Origin: an uncultured Eubacteriales bacterium
Lineage (GTDB): Bacteria > Bacillota > Clostridia > Oscillospirales > Acutalibacteraceae
Direction: 5' to 3'
Assembly: GCA_934675165.1 (NCBI GenBank)
Contig: CAKUPP010000011.1
Location: forward strand, 1-34,347
Length of the DNA stretch: 34,347 nucleotides
Positions 24,217-32,066 of the stretch are shown piece after piece; within the stretch, counting starts at the first letter, position 1; each line of letters starts with the position of its first letter. Under the pieces are notes generated by a model. It was not told where the DNA came from. It saw only the letters and a list, made by a program, of their open reading frames with translations, and searched no databases. Made by a program: the position numbers and the translations under genes.

Positions 24217-25356
24217 TTAAAACATATTTTTATTTTTTTGTAAAAATGAAATTCCAAGCAATATATTTCCGGTGATAAATAGTAACACAAGCCAAAATGT
24301 AGTATTATAACTATCGCTTGTTTGAACAATTTTTTTCGTTGATGTGGATGAAGTATCATTTGTATTAATTTCAGTTGATTTAAATTCTTGTTGTTTAGTT
24401 GGCTTTATTGTTTTTAATTCAACAGCAAATAATTTTGTTCCGTCTGAATCAAGGTTTAAATTGTTTGAATTGACTTGTTCTCCGTTGAGCGTCATGGTTA
24501 AAAAATTTGTTGAAGCAAAAGTACGTCCGTTTGTTGTTTTTATTTCTAAACTATATACGTATGTTTTTCCTTCTTCAAAAAATTTTATTTTTTTATCATC
24601 TGGAAGGCTATCATATTTTATTTTGTCTGAACACCAATATTTCACTGATTCAAATCCATTTGAAGTTTGTTCTATTTCTTCCCAGTATTCGCGTTCTACT
24701 TCATAGTTTGAAGCAGCATTATTAGGAGAGCTTGCTGTAGCTATTGGTGTGTCGCCAGCTGTGTATGAAAGGTTAGCACCAGTAATATTAACAGTTTTTA
24801 TAACAGTATCTCCTTCTGCATCGCCATTTAGTACCGTTGTTGGTGGTAAGAAACTTTCTGCAATAAATGTTTTTCCATCATTTTTTATATCTATCTTCCC
24901 GGTATAAGAATCTCCATCACATATAAATTTTACATTGCTTTCATTTTTTATGTTACTATATTCGTCGGAAAAGTCTTCTGAAAAAATGTAGCCATCTTCT
25001 GCTGCTAGTGTTATGCTGTAAGAATATTTTTCTCCATTGCGGGGTTTATGACTTTCTTTATCACTGCTTTTAATAATGTCTATTGGTTCGTTCAAACTCT
25101 TCCATTGTTCTTCTATTATTTTCATTTTTCCTGTGCATTCTGAATTATTTGGATTTATTTCTGCAGTAAAAGCTATTGGTTTTGTAGAATCTAAATTTTT
25201 CCATATATTACCAATATCTACCGTAGTAATAACATTGTTATTTTGAGGTTGCTGTGAATTATTTTCTGCAAAAATATGAACTGGAATAACTGATAAAATC
25301 ATATAAAATGAAAAAAATAAAGAAAATAATTTTTTGCTAAATAATTTGTTTTTCAT
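24217..25356 (-). CDS. Surface protein with two beta-rich modules and C-terminal anchor
   Basis: 379 residues. A signal peptide covers about 1-30 (ending HIFA before ENNS). Two related beta-rich modules follow: the first has VDIGNIWKNL, then GEKYSYSITLAAEDGYIF; the second has VNITGANLSY, then GKTYVYSLEIKTTNGRTF. Both contain an ExYW/EQW-type Trp segment and a phi-D-G-x-T/S ending. The C-terminus is a Thr/Ser linker, QTSDSYN, a hydrophobic helix and KNKN. This imitates a sortase signal but lacks the LPxTG core, so membrane anchoring is more likely. Function unknown; adhesion is a possible role. AAGGAAGAG precedes the ATG; own promoter and terminator. Confidence 0.78.
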   Translation of the reverse strand: MKNKLFSKKLFSLFFSFYMILSVIPVHIFAENNSQQPQNNNVITTVDIGNIWKNLDSTKPIAFTAEINPNNSECTGKMKIIEEQWKSLNEPIDIIKSSDKESHKPRNGEKYSYSITLAAEDGYIFSEDFSDEYSNIKNESNVKFICDGDSYTGKIDIKNDGKTFIAESFLPPTTVLNGDAEGDTVIKTVNITGANLSYTAGDTPIATASSPNNAASNYEVEREYWEEIEQTSNGFESVKYWCSDKIKYDSLPDDKKIKFFEEGKTYVYSLEIKTTNGRTFASTNFLTMTLNGEQVNSNNLNLDSDGTKLFAVELKTIKPTKQQEFKSTEINTNDTSSTSTKKIVQTSDSYNTTFWLVLLFITGNILLGISFLQKNKNMF

Positions 25357-25398
25357 TGAAATCGCTCTTCCTTTTTAAAATTAAGAATATTTTAAATG

Positions 25399-25427
25399 AA
25401 TATAACTTACTGTAAAAAATAATTCAA
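25399..25427 (-). promoter_or_regulatory. Promoter of the surface protein gene
   Basis: Minus strand TTGAAT (25422-25427), 17-base spacer, TATATT (25399-25404). Confidence 0.6.
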
Positions 25428-25496
25428 AAGACGATACTTGTATAAATATTATATATTCACATATTGTTTTTGTCAATTTTTATACATAAAATATTT

Positions 25497-25545
25497 AAAA
25501 GCCACTCAAATACTTGCTTTTTAAGTAGATTAAGTTGAGTGGCTA
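25497..25545 (-). terminator. Terminator of the GG-leader gene cluster
   Basis: AGCCACTCAA and TTGAGTGGCT form a perfect 10-bp stem; a smaller TACTT/AAGTA hairpin lies in the loop. On the minus strand it is followed by TTTTAAATATTTT. Confidence 0.8.
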
Positions 25546-25572
25546 ATTTATAAAAATTAGTTTTTATAAATT
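25545..25572. repeat. Perfect AT-only palindrome behind the last GG-leader gene
   Basis: AATTTATAAAAA and TTTTTATAAATT (12 bp each) flank a 4-base loop, directly between the stop codon and the terminator. It could stabilise the mRNA end; no known element matches. Confidence 0.6.
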
Positions 25573-25574
25573 GA

Positions 25575-25865
25575 TTATTTGGTTGCGTAATCAGTGATAT
25601 CAAATTTAAACTTTTCATCTATTCCAACTTGTTTTAAAACAGCTTGCTTTTTTTTAGCGCAATCCAAGCAGTAGTCATTTTCTTTGCTGTCATACATAAT
25701 TGCAGCTTTTCCTGGAATTATTTTGCGGCATACGTCACACATTATTTCAAAGTGTTTGCCGTTATCTTTTTGAAATGTTCCTTTGTTGGATTTATATCCA
25801 ATTTCAGATCCGCCTGAAATACTTTTTTCTTCTTTTGTATTTAATACTTCTTTAAGTATCTTCAT
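25575..25865 (-). CDS. GG-leader CxxC protein 4
   Basis: 96 residues. The N-terminus MKILKEVLNTKEEKSISGG is a double-glycine-type leader: Leu at -12, Glu at -8, Ile at -4 and GG at -2/-1. The predicted mature part is about 77 residues with CDVC and CLDC 20 residues apart, a zinc-ribbon-like pair, and a charged C-terminus. It is the closest relative of the first gene of the cluster (26646-26945): both share GTF, a G-K-x-(F/Y)E-(I/V)-x-C core, the K-A-x-IM-DSK-NDYCLDC stretch and QA-LK. AAGGAGAG precedes the ATG. Last gene of four, followed by palindrome and terminator. Export by a peptidase-containing ABC transporter is inferred; none is in the window. Confidence 0.8.
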   Translation of the reverse strand: MKILKEVLNTKEEKSISGGSEIGYKSNKGTFQKDNGKHFEIMCDVCRKIIPGKAAIMYDSKENDYCLDCAKKKQAVLKQVGIDEKFKFDITDYATK

Positions 25866-25932
25866 ATTTTATCTCTCCTTGCATAATAAAAATTAAGCCT
25901 TAAAACATATGCAAATAAATTAAATAGTGATT

Positions 25933-26196
25933 TTATGCATTTAACTTGTTCTGTTTATCAGGTTCTGAGTCACATTTGCTACAGATATATCGTGTATCTT
26001 GATATGTTACAGTATAGCTAAGTCCTGTAGAATTTCGTGAATGTTTTATGTGGCGTATAATAGGATTTTCTTCTGTTGAAGTACAACCACATACATAACA
26101 CACTGGAACTTTTGTTATTACAGGTATTTCTTCGGTTTTTCCACCTGAAACTTTTTCTTCTTGGGCATTTATGAGTCTTTCTTTATTTTGTTCCAT
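25933..26196 (-). CDS. GG-leader CxxC protein 3
   Basis: 87 residues. The ATG at 26196 is chosen because AAGGAGA lies 7 bases upstream and because it puts the leader MEQNKERLINAQEEKVSGG at the very start. After GG the mature part is about 68 residues with CYVC (followed by GC), CSKC and a longer spacer (about 33 residues, Arg/His/Thr/Tyr-rich) between the pairs than in its sisters. Most diverged of the four; 67 bases separate it from the next gene and 55 from the previous. Secretion and metal binding are inferred from the leader and the cysteine pattern. Confidence 0.78.
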   Translation of the reverse strand: MEQNKERLINAQEEKVSGGKTEEIPVITKVPVCYVCGCTSTEENPIIRHIKHSRNSTGLSYTVTYQDTRYICSKCDSEPDKQNKLNA

Positions 26197-26251
26197 TTTA
26201 TCTTCTCCTTTTTTATTTTTTATGGTATTAAAGGTATGTCGATTAAAATAT

Positions 26252-26563
26252 TTATTCACATATAAAATCTACTTTGCCGTACTTTCTTTCAAGTTCTTTA
26301 TGACGCCCTGCTGATTCGCAGTTTTGGCATATATGTAGATCTGTGACCGTGGGGTCTGATACTTTTGTTGGTTTGACGGTTGAGTTAATAGCTCCACATA
26401 AGTCGCATGACAAAACTTTGATTTTGGAAATGACTTCTTTTTTTCCAGAGTTTCCTTTTAGGGTTAATCCTATGTGTGGGGCATAGGGATTATAATCATT
26501 ATAATATCCACCAGAAATATCTTCTTCTTCTGATTTATTTAATTTTTCTTTGATATTTTCCAT
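26252..26563 (-). CDS. GG-leader CxxC protein 2
   Basis: 103 residues. Leader MENIKEKLNKSEEEDISGG with GG, then a Tyr/Asn/Pro-rich segment (YYNDYNPYAPH), CDLC, a 22-residue spacer, CQNC and a charged C-terminus. AAGGAGG is about 9 bases before the ATG. A near-copy of the palindrome found at the cluster promoter sits about 33-48 bases upstream of this start, so this gene may have its own control. Family relation to the neighbours rests on leader identity and the CxxC-CxxC layout; the core is otherwise different. Confidence 0.78.
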   Translation of the reverse strand: MENIKEKLNKSEEEDISGGYYNDYNPYAPHIGLTLKGNSGKKEVISKIKVLSCDLCGAINSTVKPTKVSDPTVTDLHICQNCESAGRHKELERKYGKVDFICE

Positions 26564-26595
26564 TTTATAATTCCTCCTTACAGTAATAGGTGGGT

Positions 26596-26611
26596 TAGAA
26601 GTGCATTTCTA
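26596..26611. promoter_or_regulatory. Second copy of the palindromic operator candidate
   Basis: TAGAAGTGCATTTCTA differs by one base from the perfect palindrome at 26977-26994. It lies upstream of GG-leader protein 2, with a weak TTAACT-16-TACTAC promoter just before it. Confidence 0.5.
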
Positions 26612-26645
26612 TATGTAGTATTTAAGTTGTTTTAATAGTTAATTA

Positions 26646-26945
26646 TTAAAGTTGTTGTTTTGAATTGTATTTTACATCTTTAGTTGTAAAAGTTTCGGTT
26701 AAACCTGCATCTTTTAAAATAGCTTGTTTTTTACTTGTGCAATCTAAGCAATAGTCATTTCCTTTGCTATCACACATGATACCGGCTTTTCCACGAATGG
26801 GTTTACGGCAAATATCACAAATAACTTCATAAGATTTTCCATTTGAGTTTTCAAATGTTCCGGTATCATTTGCAGATATAGATTCCGTTCCTCCTGAAAC
26901 TTGATTTTCTTCGTATTTGTTTAATTTTTCTTTAATTTCTTCCAT
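26646..26945 (-). CDS. GG-leader CxxC protein 1
   Basis: 99 residues. Leader MEEIKEKLNKYEENQVSGG with Leu at -12, Glu at -8, Val at -4 and GG. The predicted mature part is about 80 residues with CDIC and CLDC, an extra Cys in GIMCDSKG, and a Lys/Gln tail. AGGAGG is about 7 bases before the ATG. First gene of the cluster, directly behind a strong promoter whose start region holds an 18-bp palindrome. Closest to GG-leader protein 4, which suggests the cluster grew by duplication. Confidence 0.8.
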   Translation of the reverse strand: MEEIKEKLNKYEENQVSGGTESISANDTGTFENSNGKSYEVICDICRKPIRGKAGIMCDSKGNDYCLDCTSKKQAILKDAGLTETFTTKDVKYNSKQQL

Positions 26946-26976
26946 TTTTATTTCCTCCTATGTTGACTTAATTTAG

Positions 26977-26994
26977 ATAGAAATGCATTTCTAT
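26977..26994. promoter_or_regulatory. 18-bp perfect palindrome at the cluster transcription start
   Basis: ATAGAAATGCATTTCTAT lies 4 bases downstream of the -10 box, covering the expected start point, the classical place for a repressor. Confidence 0.6.
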
Positions 26995-26998
26995 AACA

Positions 26999-27026
26999 AT
27001 TATATATTTTTTATATATAAAGTCAA
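26999..27026 (-). promoter_or_regulatory. Promoter of the GG-leader cluster
   Basis: Minus strand TTGACT (27021-27026), 16-base spacer, TATAAT (26999-27004). About 50 bases of leader precede the first gene. Confidence 0.75.
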
Positions 27027-27165
27027 ATAATTTTATGAAAAAAGCAAAAGCAGGAAGAGCGAATAGATGTGTTGCTAAAACATGGAAAAATATACAAATT
27101 TATTCATCTCTCAGTATAGATATATGGCAAAATAGATTATAAACAGTGTAGTATAAAATATTATG

Positions 27166-27194
27166 TTGACCCAATATAAATAGTAGTTTAAAAT
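27166..27194 (+). promoter_or_regulatory. Promoter of metK-pheS-pheT
   Basis: TTGACC (27166-27171), 17-base spacer, TAAAAT (27189-27194), about 40 bases before metK. No SAM riboswitch or T-box features are visible in the short leader. Confidence 0.65.
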
Positions 27195-27233
27195 TATAAG
27201 TGTACAATCTTTTTATGAACGGAGAAATGTATA

Positions 27234-28418
27234 ATGTTAAAAAAGTTTTTTACATCTGAGTCAGTTACTAAAGGACATCCTGATAAACTATGTGATCAAA
27301 TATCAGATGCAATTTTAGATGAAATTTTAAAAAAAGATTCAGAAGCCCACGTTGCATGTGAGGTTACAGCTTGCAGAGGGTTAATACATATAATGGGAGA
27401 GATAACCACAAATTGTTATGTTGATGTTGAAAAAATAGCTCGTCGTGTAATTACAGATATTGGATATGACAATTCTTTATCGGGATTTAACGGGGAAACT
27501 TGTGGTATAATAACATCCATAAATTCACAATCACCTGACATAGCTATGGGTGTTAACAGCTCTCTTGAAAAAAAAGAGGGAAGCATTGGTAAAGAAGATG
27601 AAATAGGTGCAGGAGATCAGGGTATGATGTTTGGATTTGCTTGTGACGAAACTCCTGAGTTTATGCCACTTCCAATATCGCTTGCACACAAACTTGCGCA
27701 ACAGTTGGAAAAAGTAAGGAAAAATAAAATCGTTAATTATTTACGCCCAGATGGTAAAACACAGGTTACGGTTGAATATGAAGATGATAAGCCAACCAGG
27801 ATTGATACTATTCTTGTTTCTTCTCAACACGCTGAAGACGTTGATTGGAATACGATAAAAAATGATATTGTAAAAGAAGTTATTTTACCTGTAATCCCCG
27901 CAGAGATGATGGATAAAAATACAAAAATTTTAGTTAATCCTACAGGCAGATTTGTAATTGGTGGGCCAGCAGGAGATACGGGACTTACAGGACGTAAAAT
28001 AATTGTGGATACATATGGTGGATATTCTCGTCATGGTGGAGGTGCGTTTTCAGGCAAAGATGCAACTAAGGTAGACCGTTGCGCTGCTTATGCTGCCAGG
28101 TATGTTGCAAAAAATATTGTTGGTGCAGGTATTGCCAAAAAATGTGAAGTGCAATTGGCATATGCTATTGGGGTTTCAAAACCACTTTCTGTGAGAGTAG
28201 ATACTTTTGGGACATCTCAGTTTAGTGATGAGTCTATTGCTGAACTTGTAAATGAAGTTTTTGATCTGAGACCGTTTTCTATTATAAATAAATTTAATTT
28301 AAAATCACCAATATATTTGCAACTTGCTGCATATGGCCATATGGGTAGAGAAGATTTGGGTGTTTTTTGGGAAAAACTTGACAAAGTAGAAGAGATTAAG
28401 AAAAAAATTTGTAAATAA
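27234..28418 (+). CDS. metK: S-adenosylmethionine synthetase
   Basis: 394 residues, full length. GHPDKLCDQ (14-22), the hexapeptide region GAGDQGMMFG (125-134), GGPAGDTGLTGRK (243-255) and GGGAFSGKD are the ATP, methionine and phosphate binding signatures. It makes S-adenosylmethionine from methionine and ATP in the cytoplasm. CGGAGA is about 7 bases before the ATG. pheS starts 17 bases after the stop, so metK-pheS-pheT read as one unit, an unusual combination. Confidence 0.97.
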   Translation: MLKKFFTSESVTKGHPDKLCDQISDAILDEILKKDSEAHVACEVTACRGLIHIMGEITTNCYVDVEKIARRVITDIGYDNSLSGFNGETCGIITSINSQSPDIAMGVNSSLEKKEGSIGKEDEIGAGDQGMMFGFACDETPEFMPLPISLAHKLAQQLEKVRKNKIVNYLRPDGKTQVTVEYEDDKPTRIDTILVSSQHAEDVDWNTIKNDIVKEVILPVIPAEMMDKNTKILVNPTGRFVIGGPAGDTGLTGRKIIVDTYGGYSRHGGGAFSGKDATKVDRCAAYAARYVAKNIVGAGIAKKCEVQLAYAIGVSKPLSVRVDTFGTSQFSDESIAELVNEVFDLRPFSIINKFNLKSPIYLQLAAYGHMGREDLGVFWEKLDKVEEIKKKICK

Positions 28419-28435
28419 AATTGGAGTGATTATCT

Positions 28436-29449
28436 GTGGTTAACAAATTGGTGCAAGATATAAAGAATAGATTGAATAATTTAACTGCGCTTTCTAAAAA
28501 AGTAACAAACATCAAAGAAACATTGAATCTTAAAGATGAATATTTAAAAAAATATGTAAAAGAACTCTACTCTTATTTGAAATCTGCTGTGCCAGATGAA
28601 AAAAAAATACTTGGAAAAGAGATAAATGATTATAAAAAAGAAGCTGAAAATATAATAGGGTCATGTCAAAAAAAATTTGCACTGGCAAAACCTGATGTTG
28701 ATTACGATGTTACTGTTTTTAAAGATAGCATAAGGCTTGGTGTTGGTCATCCACTTATAAAGCTTTATAAAAAAATTGAAAAAATTTTTGTAGAGATGGG
28801 ATTTTCTGTCGTTCAAGGTCCTGAGATAGAGCTTGACAAATATAATTTTGAAATGCTTAATTTGCCGTCTCATCATCCAGCACGAGATATGCAAGACACT
28901 TTTTATATTTCTTCTCCGAATGTACTTTTGAGATCTCATACATCGTCTGTCCAAATAAGAACCATGGAAAAATTAAAACCTCCAATTCAGGTTATTTCAC
29001 CAGGAACAGTTTATAGAGTTGATGATATAGATCCTCAACACACTCCTATGTTTTACCAAGTGGAGGGGTTAGTGGTTGCGGAAAAAATTTCATTTGCTAA
29101 TCTGAAAGCTGTTTTAATAAAATTTTTAAAAGAAGTGTTTGGTAAAGATGTGGGTGTAAGATTTAGACCTACATATTATCCGTATACTGAACCGAGTGCG
29201 GCTGTTGATATGTCATGTACACAGTGTGGAGGAAAGGGTTGTCGCACGTGTGGAGGAGCTGGTTGGGTTACAGTTTTGGGTTCGGGCATGGTTCATCCAA
29301 ATGTATTAAAAGGTGTTGGATATGATACAGAAAAATATACAGGTTTTGCATTTGGATTGGGACTAAATCGTTTGGCACTTATTTACTATGGTTTGGATGA
29401 AATTCGTAAGCTTTATGAAAATGACATAAGTTTATGGAGTCAAATATGA
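28436..29449 (+). CDS. pheS: Phenylalanine--tRNA ligase alpha subunit
   Basis: 337 residues. GTG start with GGAG 9 bases upstream. An N-terminal coiled coil (about 1-85) that contacts tRNA is followed by the class II catalytic core: GHPLIKLYKKIEKIF, VVQGPEIE, HPARDMQDTFYI (motif 2 area 147-158), LLRSHTSSVQIR (164-175), GTVYRVDDIDPQHTPMFYQVEG and motif 3 FAFGLGLNRLALIYYGLDEIR. Four cysteines (261, 264, 269, 272) form a zinc-ribbon insert seen in many Firmicutes PheS. With PheT it charges tRNA-Phe as an alpha2-beta2 enzyme. Confidence 0.97.
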   Translation: MVNKLVQDIKNRLNNLTALSKKVTNIKETLNLKDEYLKKYVKELYSYLKSAVPDEKKILGKEINDYKKEAENIIGSCQKKFALAKPDVDYDVTVFKDSIRLGVGHPLIKLYKKIEKIFVEMGFSVVQGPEIELDKYNFEMLNLPSHHPARDMQDTFYISSPNVLLRSHTSSVQIRTMEKLKPPIQVISPGTVYRVDDIDPQHTPMFYQVEGLVVAEKISFANLKAVLIKFLKEVFGKDVGVRFRPTYYPYTEPSAAVDMSCTQCGGKGCRTCGGAGWVTVLGSGMVHPNVLKGVGYDTEKYTGFAFGLGLNRLALIYYGLDEIRKLYENDISLWSQI

Positions 29450-29471
29450 GATAAATGGAGGGACAATAAAA

Positions 29472-31538
29472 ATGTTTAAATTTTCATTCAATTGGTTAAA
29501 AGATCATTGTGGAAAAAATATTAAATTTGATGAGATTATAGATAAACTTAGAACACAAGGATTCGAATTTCAGGGAAGTCAAAAAATTGGAGATGATATT
29601 GTTACCGCTATTGAAGTGAAGGCAAATCGTCCAGATATGCTTTCTCACATGGGAATTTCACGAGAAATAAAAGCCTTTGATGGAGAAAAAATTCCTCATA
29701 TAGAAAAATCAGATATAATGCTTGACAATTCTAACTTTCCGATAAAAATAGATGTGAATAAAGATATATGTAAGAGATTTTGTGCAGTTAAAATTAGTGG
29801 AGTAAATGCATCTGCTCCAACTCCAAAGTATATAAAAGAAAGATTAAGTGCACTTGGGATTCATACTGTTAACGCAATTGTAGATATTGGTAATTACCTT
29901 ATGCTTGATTTGGGTAATCCACTTCACTGTTATGACGCTGATAAATTAGAAGGAAATAGTTTGAATATTGATTTGTGTAAAAAAGATCAAAAAATTACAA
30001 CTTTTTCTGGAGAGCAGTCAGAGATTAAGGCAGGGGACATAGTGATTTCTGACTCCAGTGGTGTAAAATGTGTGGCAGGTATTATAGGGACTGACTCAGG
30101 GGCAGTTACGACTAGTACAAAAAATGTTGTAGTGGAATCAGCTGTTTTTGATGAAGTAAAAGTTCGGCTTACATCAAGAAGACTTAAAATTTCTACGCCA
30201 TCGTCTTTTAGGTTTGAACGTGGTGTTAACGCAAGTGCTTCTTTTGATGTTCTCTCAATTTATGCAAAAATGATCATAAAGATTTGTGGTGGAACTGTTG
30301 AAGGTTCGGGATTTGATTGCAATTATGAACAAGGTGGAGAAAAATTTTTAAAATTAGATGTAAAAAAAGTAAATAACCTTCTTGGTATATCTATTTCAAA
30401 AAATGATGTTATTAAATGTTTAGAAAAATACGATTTTAATTGTAAAGATATGTCTAATGATTTGCTTGAAGTTAAAATACCTGATTACAGATTGGATATT
30501 AAAATTCAGGAAGATTTAATAGAAGAAGTTGCTAGAATTTATGGTTATGATAATATAGTTCCCATAATGCCAACAATTCAAATCGGATATCATAAAAATC
30601 AAATTTGGGATAATATGGATATCGCAAGAGCGGCACTTAGTGGATTAGGCTTTAATGAAACTATTAATTATTCCTTTATTCCTTCAGATACTATGAAAAT
30701 ATTTGATATTAATTCTGAAAGTAGTATTTATTCAGATCTTATACTGCAAAATCCTATTGCTGGTGCATATTCACTTATGCGTCCAACGCTTGTGTATTCG
30801 CTTCTTAATTGCCTTGCTTACAATTATTCGGTAGGTAATAACAATTTAGCTCTTTTTGAACTTGGAAGAGTGTATTTTAGAGATAAAAGTTTTGATACGG
30901 GATGCAGAGAAATAGATACTTGTGGCTTTATAATGTCCGGGGTAAGGATCCCTAGAGGGTTTGGTATAAGTGGTGATATAAAATACACATATTACGATTT
31001 GCTTGGATATTTAAAAATAATAATGGATAAATTTGGAGTTGATTTTACTTTAGAAAAAAGTGATTATAAATTTTGTGAAGAAAATTCAAGTTACAATATA
31101 GTTGTGTGTGGTGAAAAAATAGGATTTATAGGAGAACTTAATCGCTTTAAACTTAATAAAGTTAATAATGTAAAACTAATAAAGGATAAGATTTTTTACG
31201 GAGAGTTTTATTTAACAAAGCTGTGTGAAAATATTAGAAAGATTAAATTTATATCCAAATATCCACCGGTAAATAGATTATATAATTTAGTTCAAAATAA
31301 GAGTATTTCAGCGCGTGAAGTTATGGATATAATAAAATCATCAGATAACATTATTAGAAATGTAACGGTTAAAGATATTTATAGCGACAAATCATTTGCC
31401 GATGATACACATGCAATTTTGTATGAAGTGAATTATTGTAGTCCTGATTGTACGCTTACCTCAGAAAAAATTGAAAGCACAGAAAAGAAGTTTTTAGAAA
31501 AATTGAAAAATTCTTTTAACATAAATTTTAAACAGTAA
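29472..31538 (+). CDS. pheT: Phenylalanine--tRNA ligase beta subunit, lacking the N-terminal tRNA-binding OB domain
   Basis: 688 residues against about 800 in most bacteria. Residues 1-37 (FSFNWLKDHCG... RTQGFEFQGSQ) match the usual start, then the sequence runs straight into GDDIVTAIEVKANRPDMLSHMGISREI (40-66), so the EMAP/OB tRNA-binding domain that normally sits between these parts (about 110 residues) is absent without a frameshift. The B3/B4 editing domain, B5 and the catalytic-like core (LFELGRVYF) follow. The C-terminal anticodon-binding FDX-ACB domain (about 595-688) is present but diverged: NRLYNL where the family has RDL and no terminal LR. GGAGG is about 10 bases before the ATG. 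Still predicted to function with PheS. Confidence 0.95.
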   Translation: MFKFSFNWLKDHCGKNIKFDEIIDKLRTQGFEFQGSQKIGDDIVTAIEVKANRPDMLSHMGISREIKAFDGEKIPHIEKSDIMLDNSNFPIKIDVNKDICKRFCAVKISGVNASAPTPKYIKERLSALGIHTVNAIVDIGNYLMLDLGNPLHCYDADKLEGNSLNIDLCKKDQKITTFSGEQSEIKAGDIVISDSSGVKCVAGIIGTDSGAVTTSTKNVVVESAVFDEVKVRLTSRRLKISTPSSFRFERGVNASASFDVLSIYAKMIIKICGGTVEGSGFDCNYEQGGEKFLKLDVKKVNNLLGISISKNDVIKCLEKYDFNCKDMSNDLLEVKIPDYRLDIKIQEDLIEEVARIYGYDNIVPIMPTIQIGYHKNQIWDNMDIARAALSGLGFNETINYSFIPSDTMKIFDINSESSIYSDLILQNPIAGAYSLMRPTLVYSLLNCLAYNYSVGNNNLALFELGRVYFRDKSFDTGCREIDTCGFIMSGVRIPRGFGISGDIKYTYYDLLGYLKIIMDKFGVDFTLEKSDYKFCEENSSYNIVVCGEKIGFIGELNRFKLNKVNNVKLIKDKIFYGEFYLTKLCENIRKIKFISKYPPVNRLYNLVQNKSISAREVMDIIKSSDNIIRNVTVKDIYSDKSFADDTHAILYEVNYCSPDCTLTSEKIESTEKKFLEKLKNSFNINFKQ

Positions 31539-31562
31539 ATTTTAATTTAATATTTTTATGAA

Positions 31563-31606
31563 TATAAAAACAAATTCTTTAGATGAAGAGTTTGTTTTTA
31601 TAATTT
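31563..31606 (+). terminator. Terminator of metK-pheS-pheT
   Basis: AAAAACAAATTCT and AGAGTTTGTTTTT pair (one G-T) around an 8-base loop, with T-rich sequence after. Confidence 0.85.
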
Positions 31607-31637
31607 TGTGAAAAAATTGTTACAAATTAAAAATATA

Positions 31638-31667
31638 TTGGAATATACATTGGCTTTATGTTATAAT
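31638..31667 (+). promoter_or_regulatory. Extended -10 promoter upstream of the exported protein pair
   Basis: TTGGAA (31638-31643), 18-base spacer, TATAAT (31662-31667) preceded by TGT, an extended -10. The distance to the first start codon is about 400 bases. Confidence 0.65.
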
Positions 31668-32066
31668 GTGCATACGCAAAAATTTTGAATTGCTTAAGTA
31701 AGTTTTTAAGAAAGTGGTGATGGGGTATAGTGCACGGTAGAAAATTTATTGCATAAGCGTAGTGTAAATGGTGGTAATTAAATGTAATTATAAAATATAT
31801 AAAGAGTTCGTCTGGTTATTAAAAAATAAAAAAATTCGAAAAAGTATCATAATGGTAATGTGTTGATAAAGAGATTTATGAAATGACATTGACTTATTGA
31901 ATTTTATGATGCATGAAAAAACTGTATCTACGGTTTTCGAGGTAGTGTTAGGTATAAGAGAGGTATTGATTTAAAGTATAAAACTAGAGGTTGTACTTTA
32001 TATAGTTTATGAAACGAAGATTTTGAATAGTATTGGCAAATATTAATGTGTAGAGGTTTGAAAATA
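31668..32066 (+). other. Long untranslated leader or non-coding transcript
   Basis: About 400 bases between a strong promoter and the next gene hold no frame with a ribosome binding site and match no riboswitch or small RNA I can recognise. It is less uniformly AT-rich than other gaps (for example around 31730-31775 and 31925-31960). It could be a long 5' leader, a separate small RNA or a decayed gene. Confidence 0.4.

Noticed and set aside
27035..27142. 35-codon plus-strand frame between the GG-leader cluster and metK
   Set aside because: Starts next to the divergent promoter, has no ribosome binding site and no family likeness.
26946..27233. SAM riboswitch upstream of metK
   Set aside because: The promoter leaves only about 40 bases of leader, with none of the conserved SAM-I elements.
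28436..29449. Cys-rich insert in PheS as a sign of gene fusion
   Set aside because: The same zinc-ribbon insert is normal in many Firmicutes PheS proteins.
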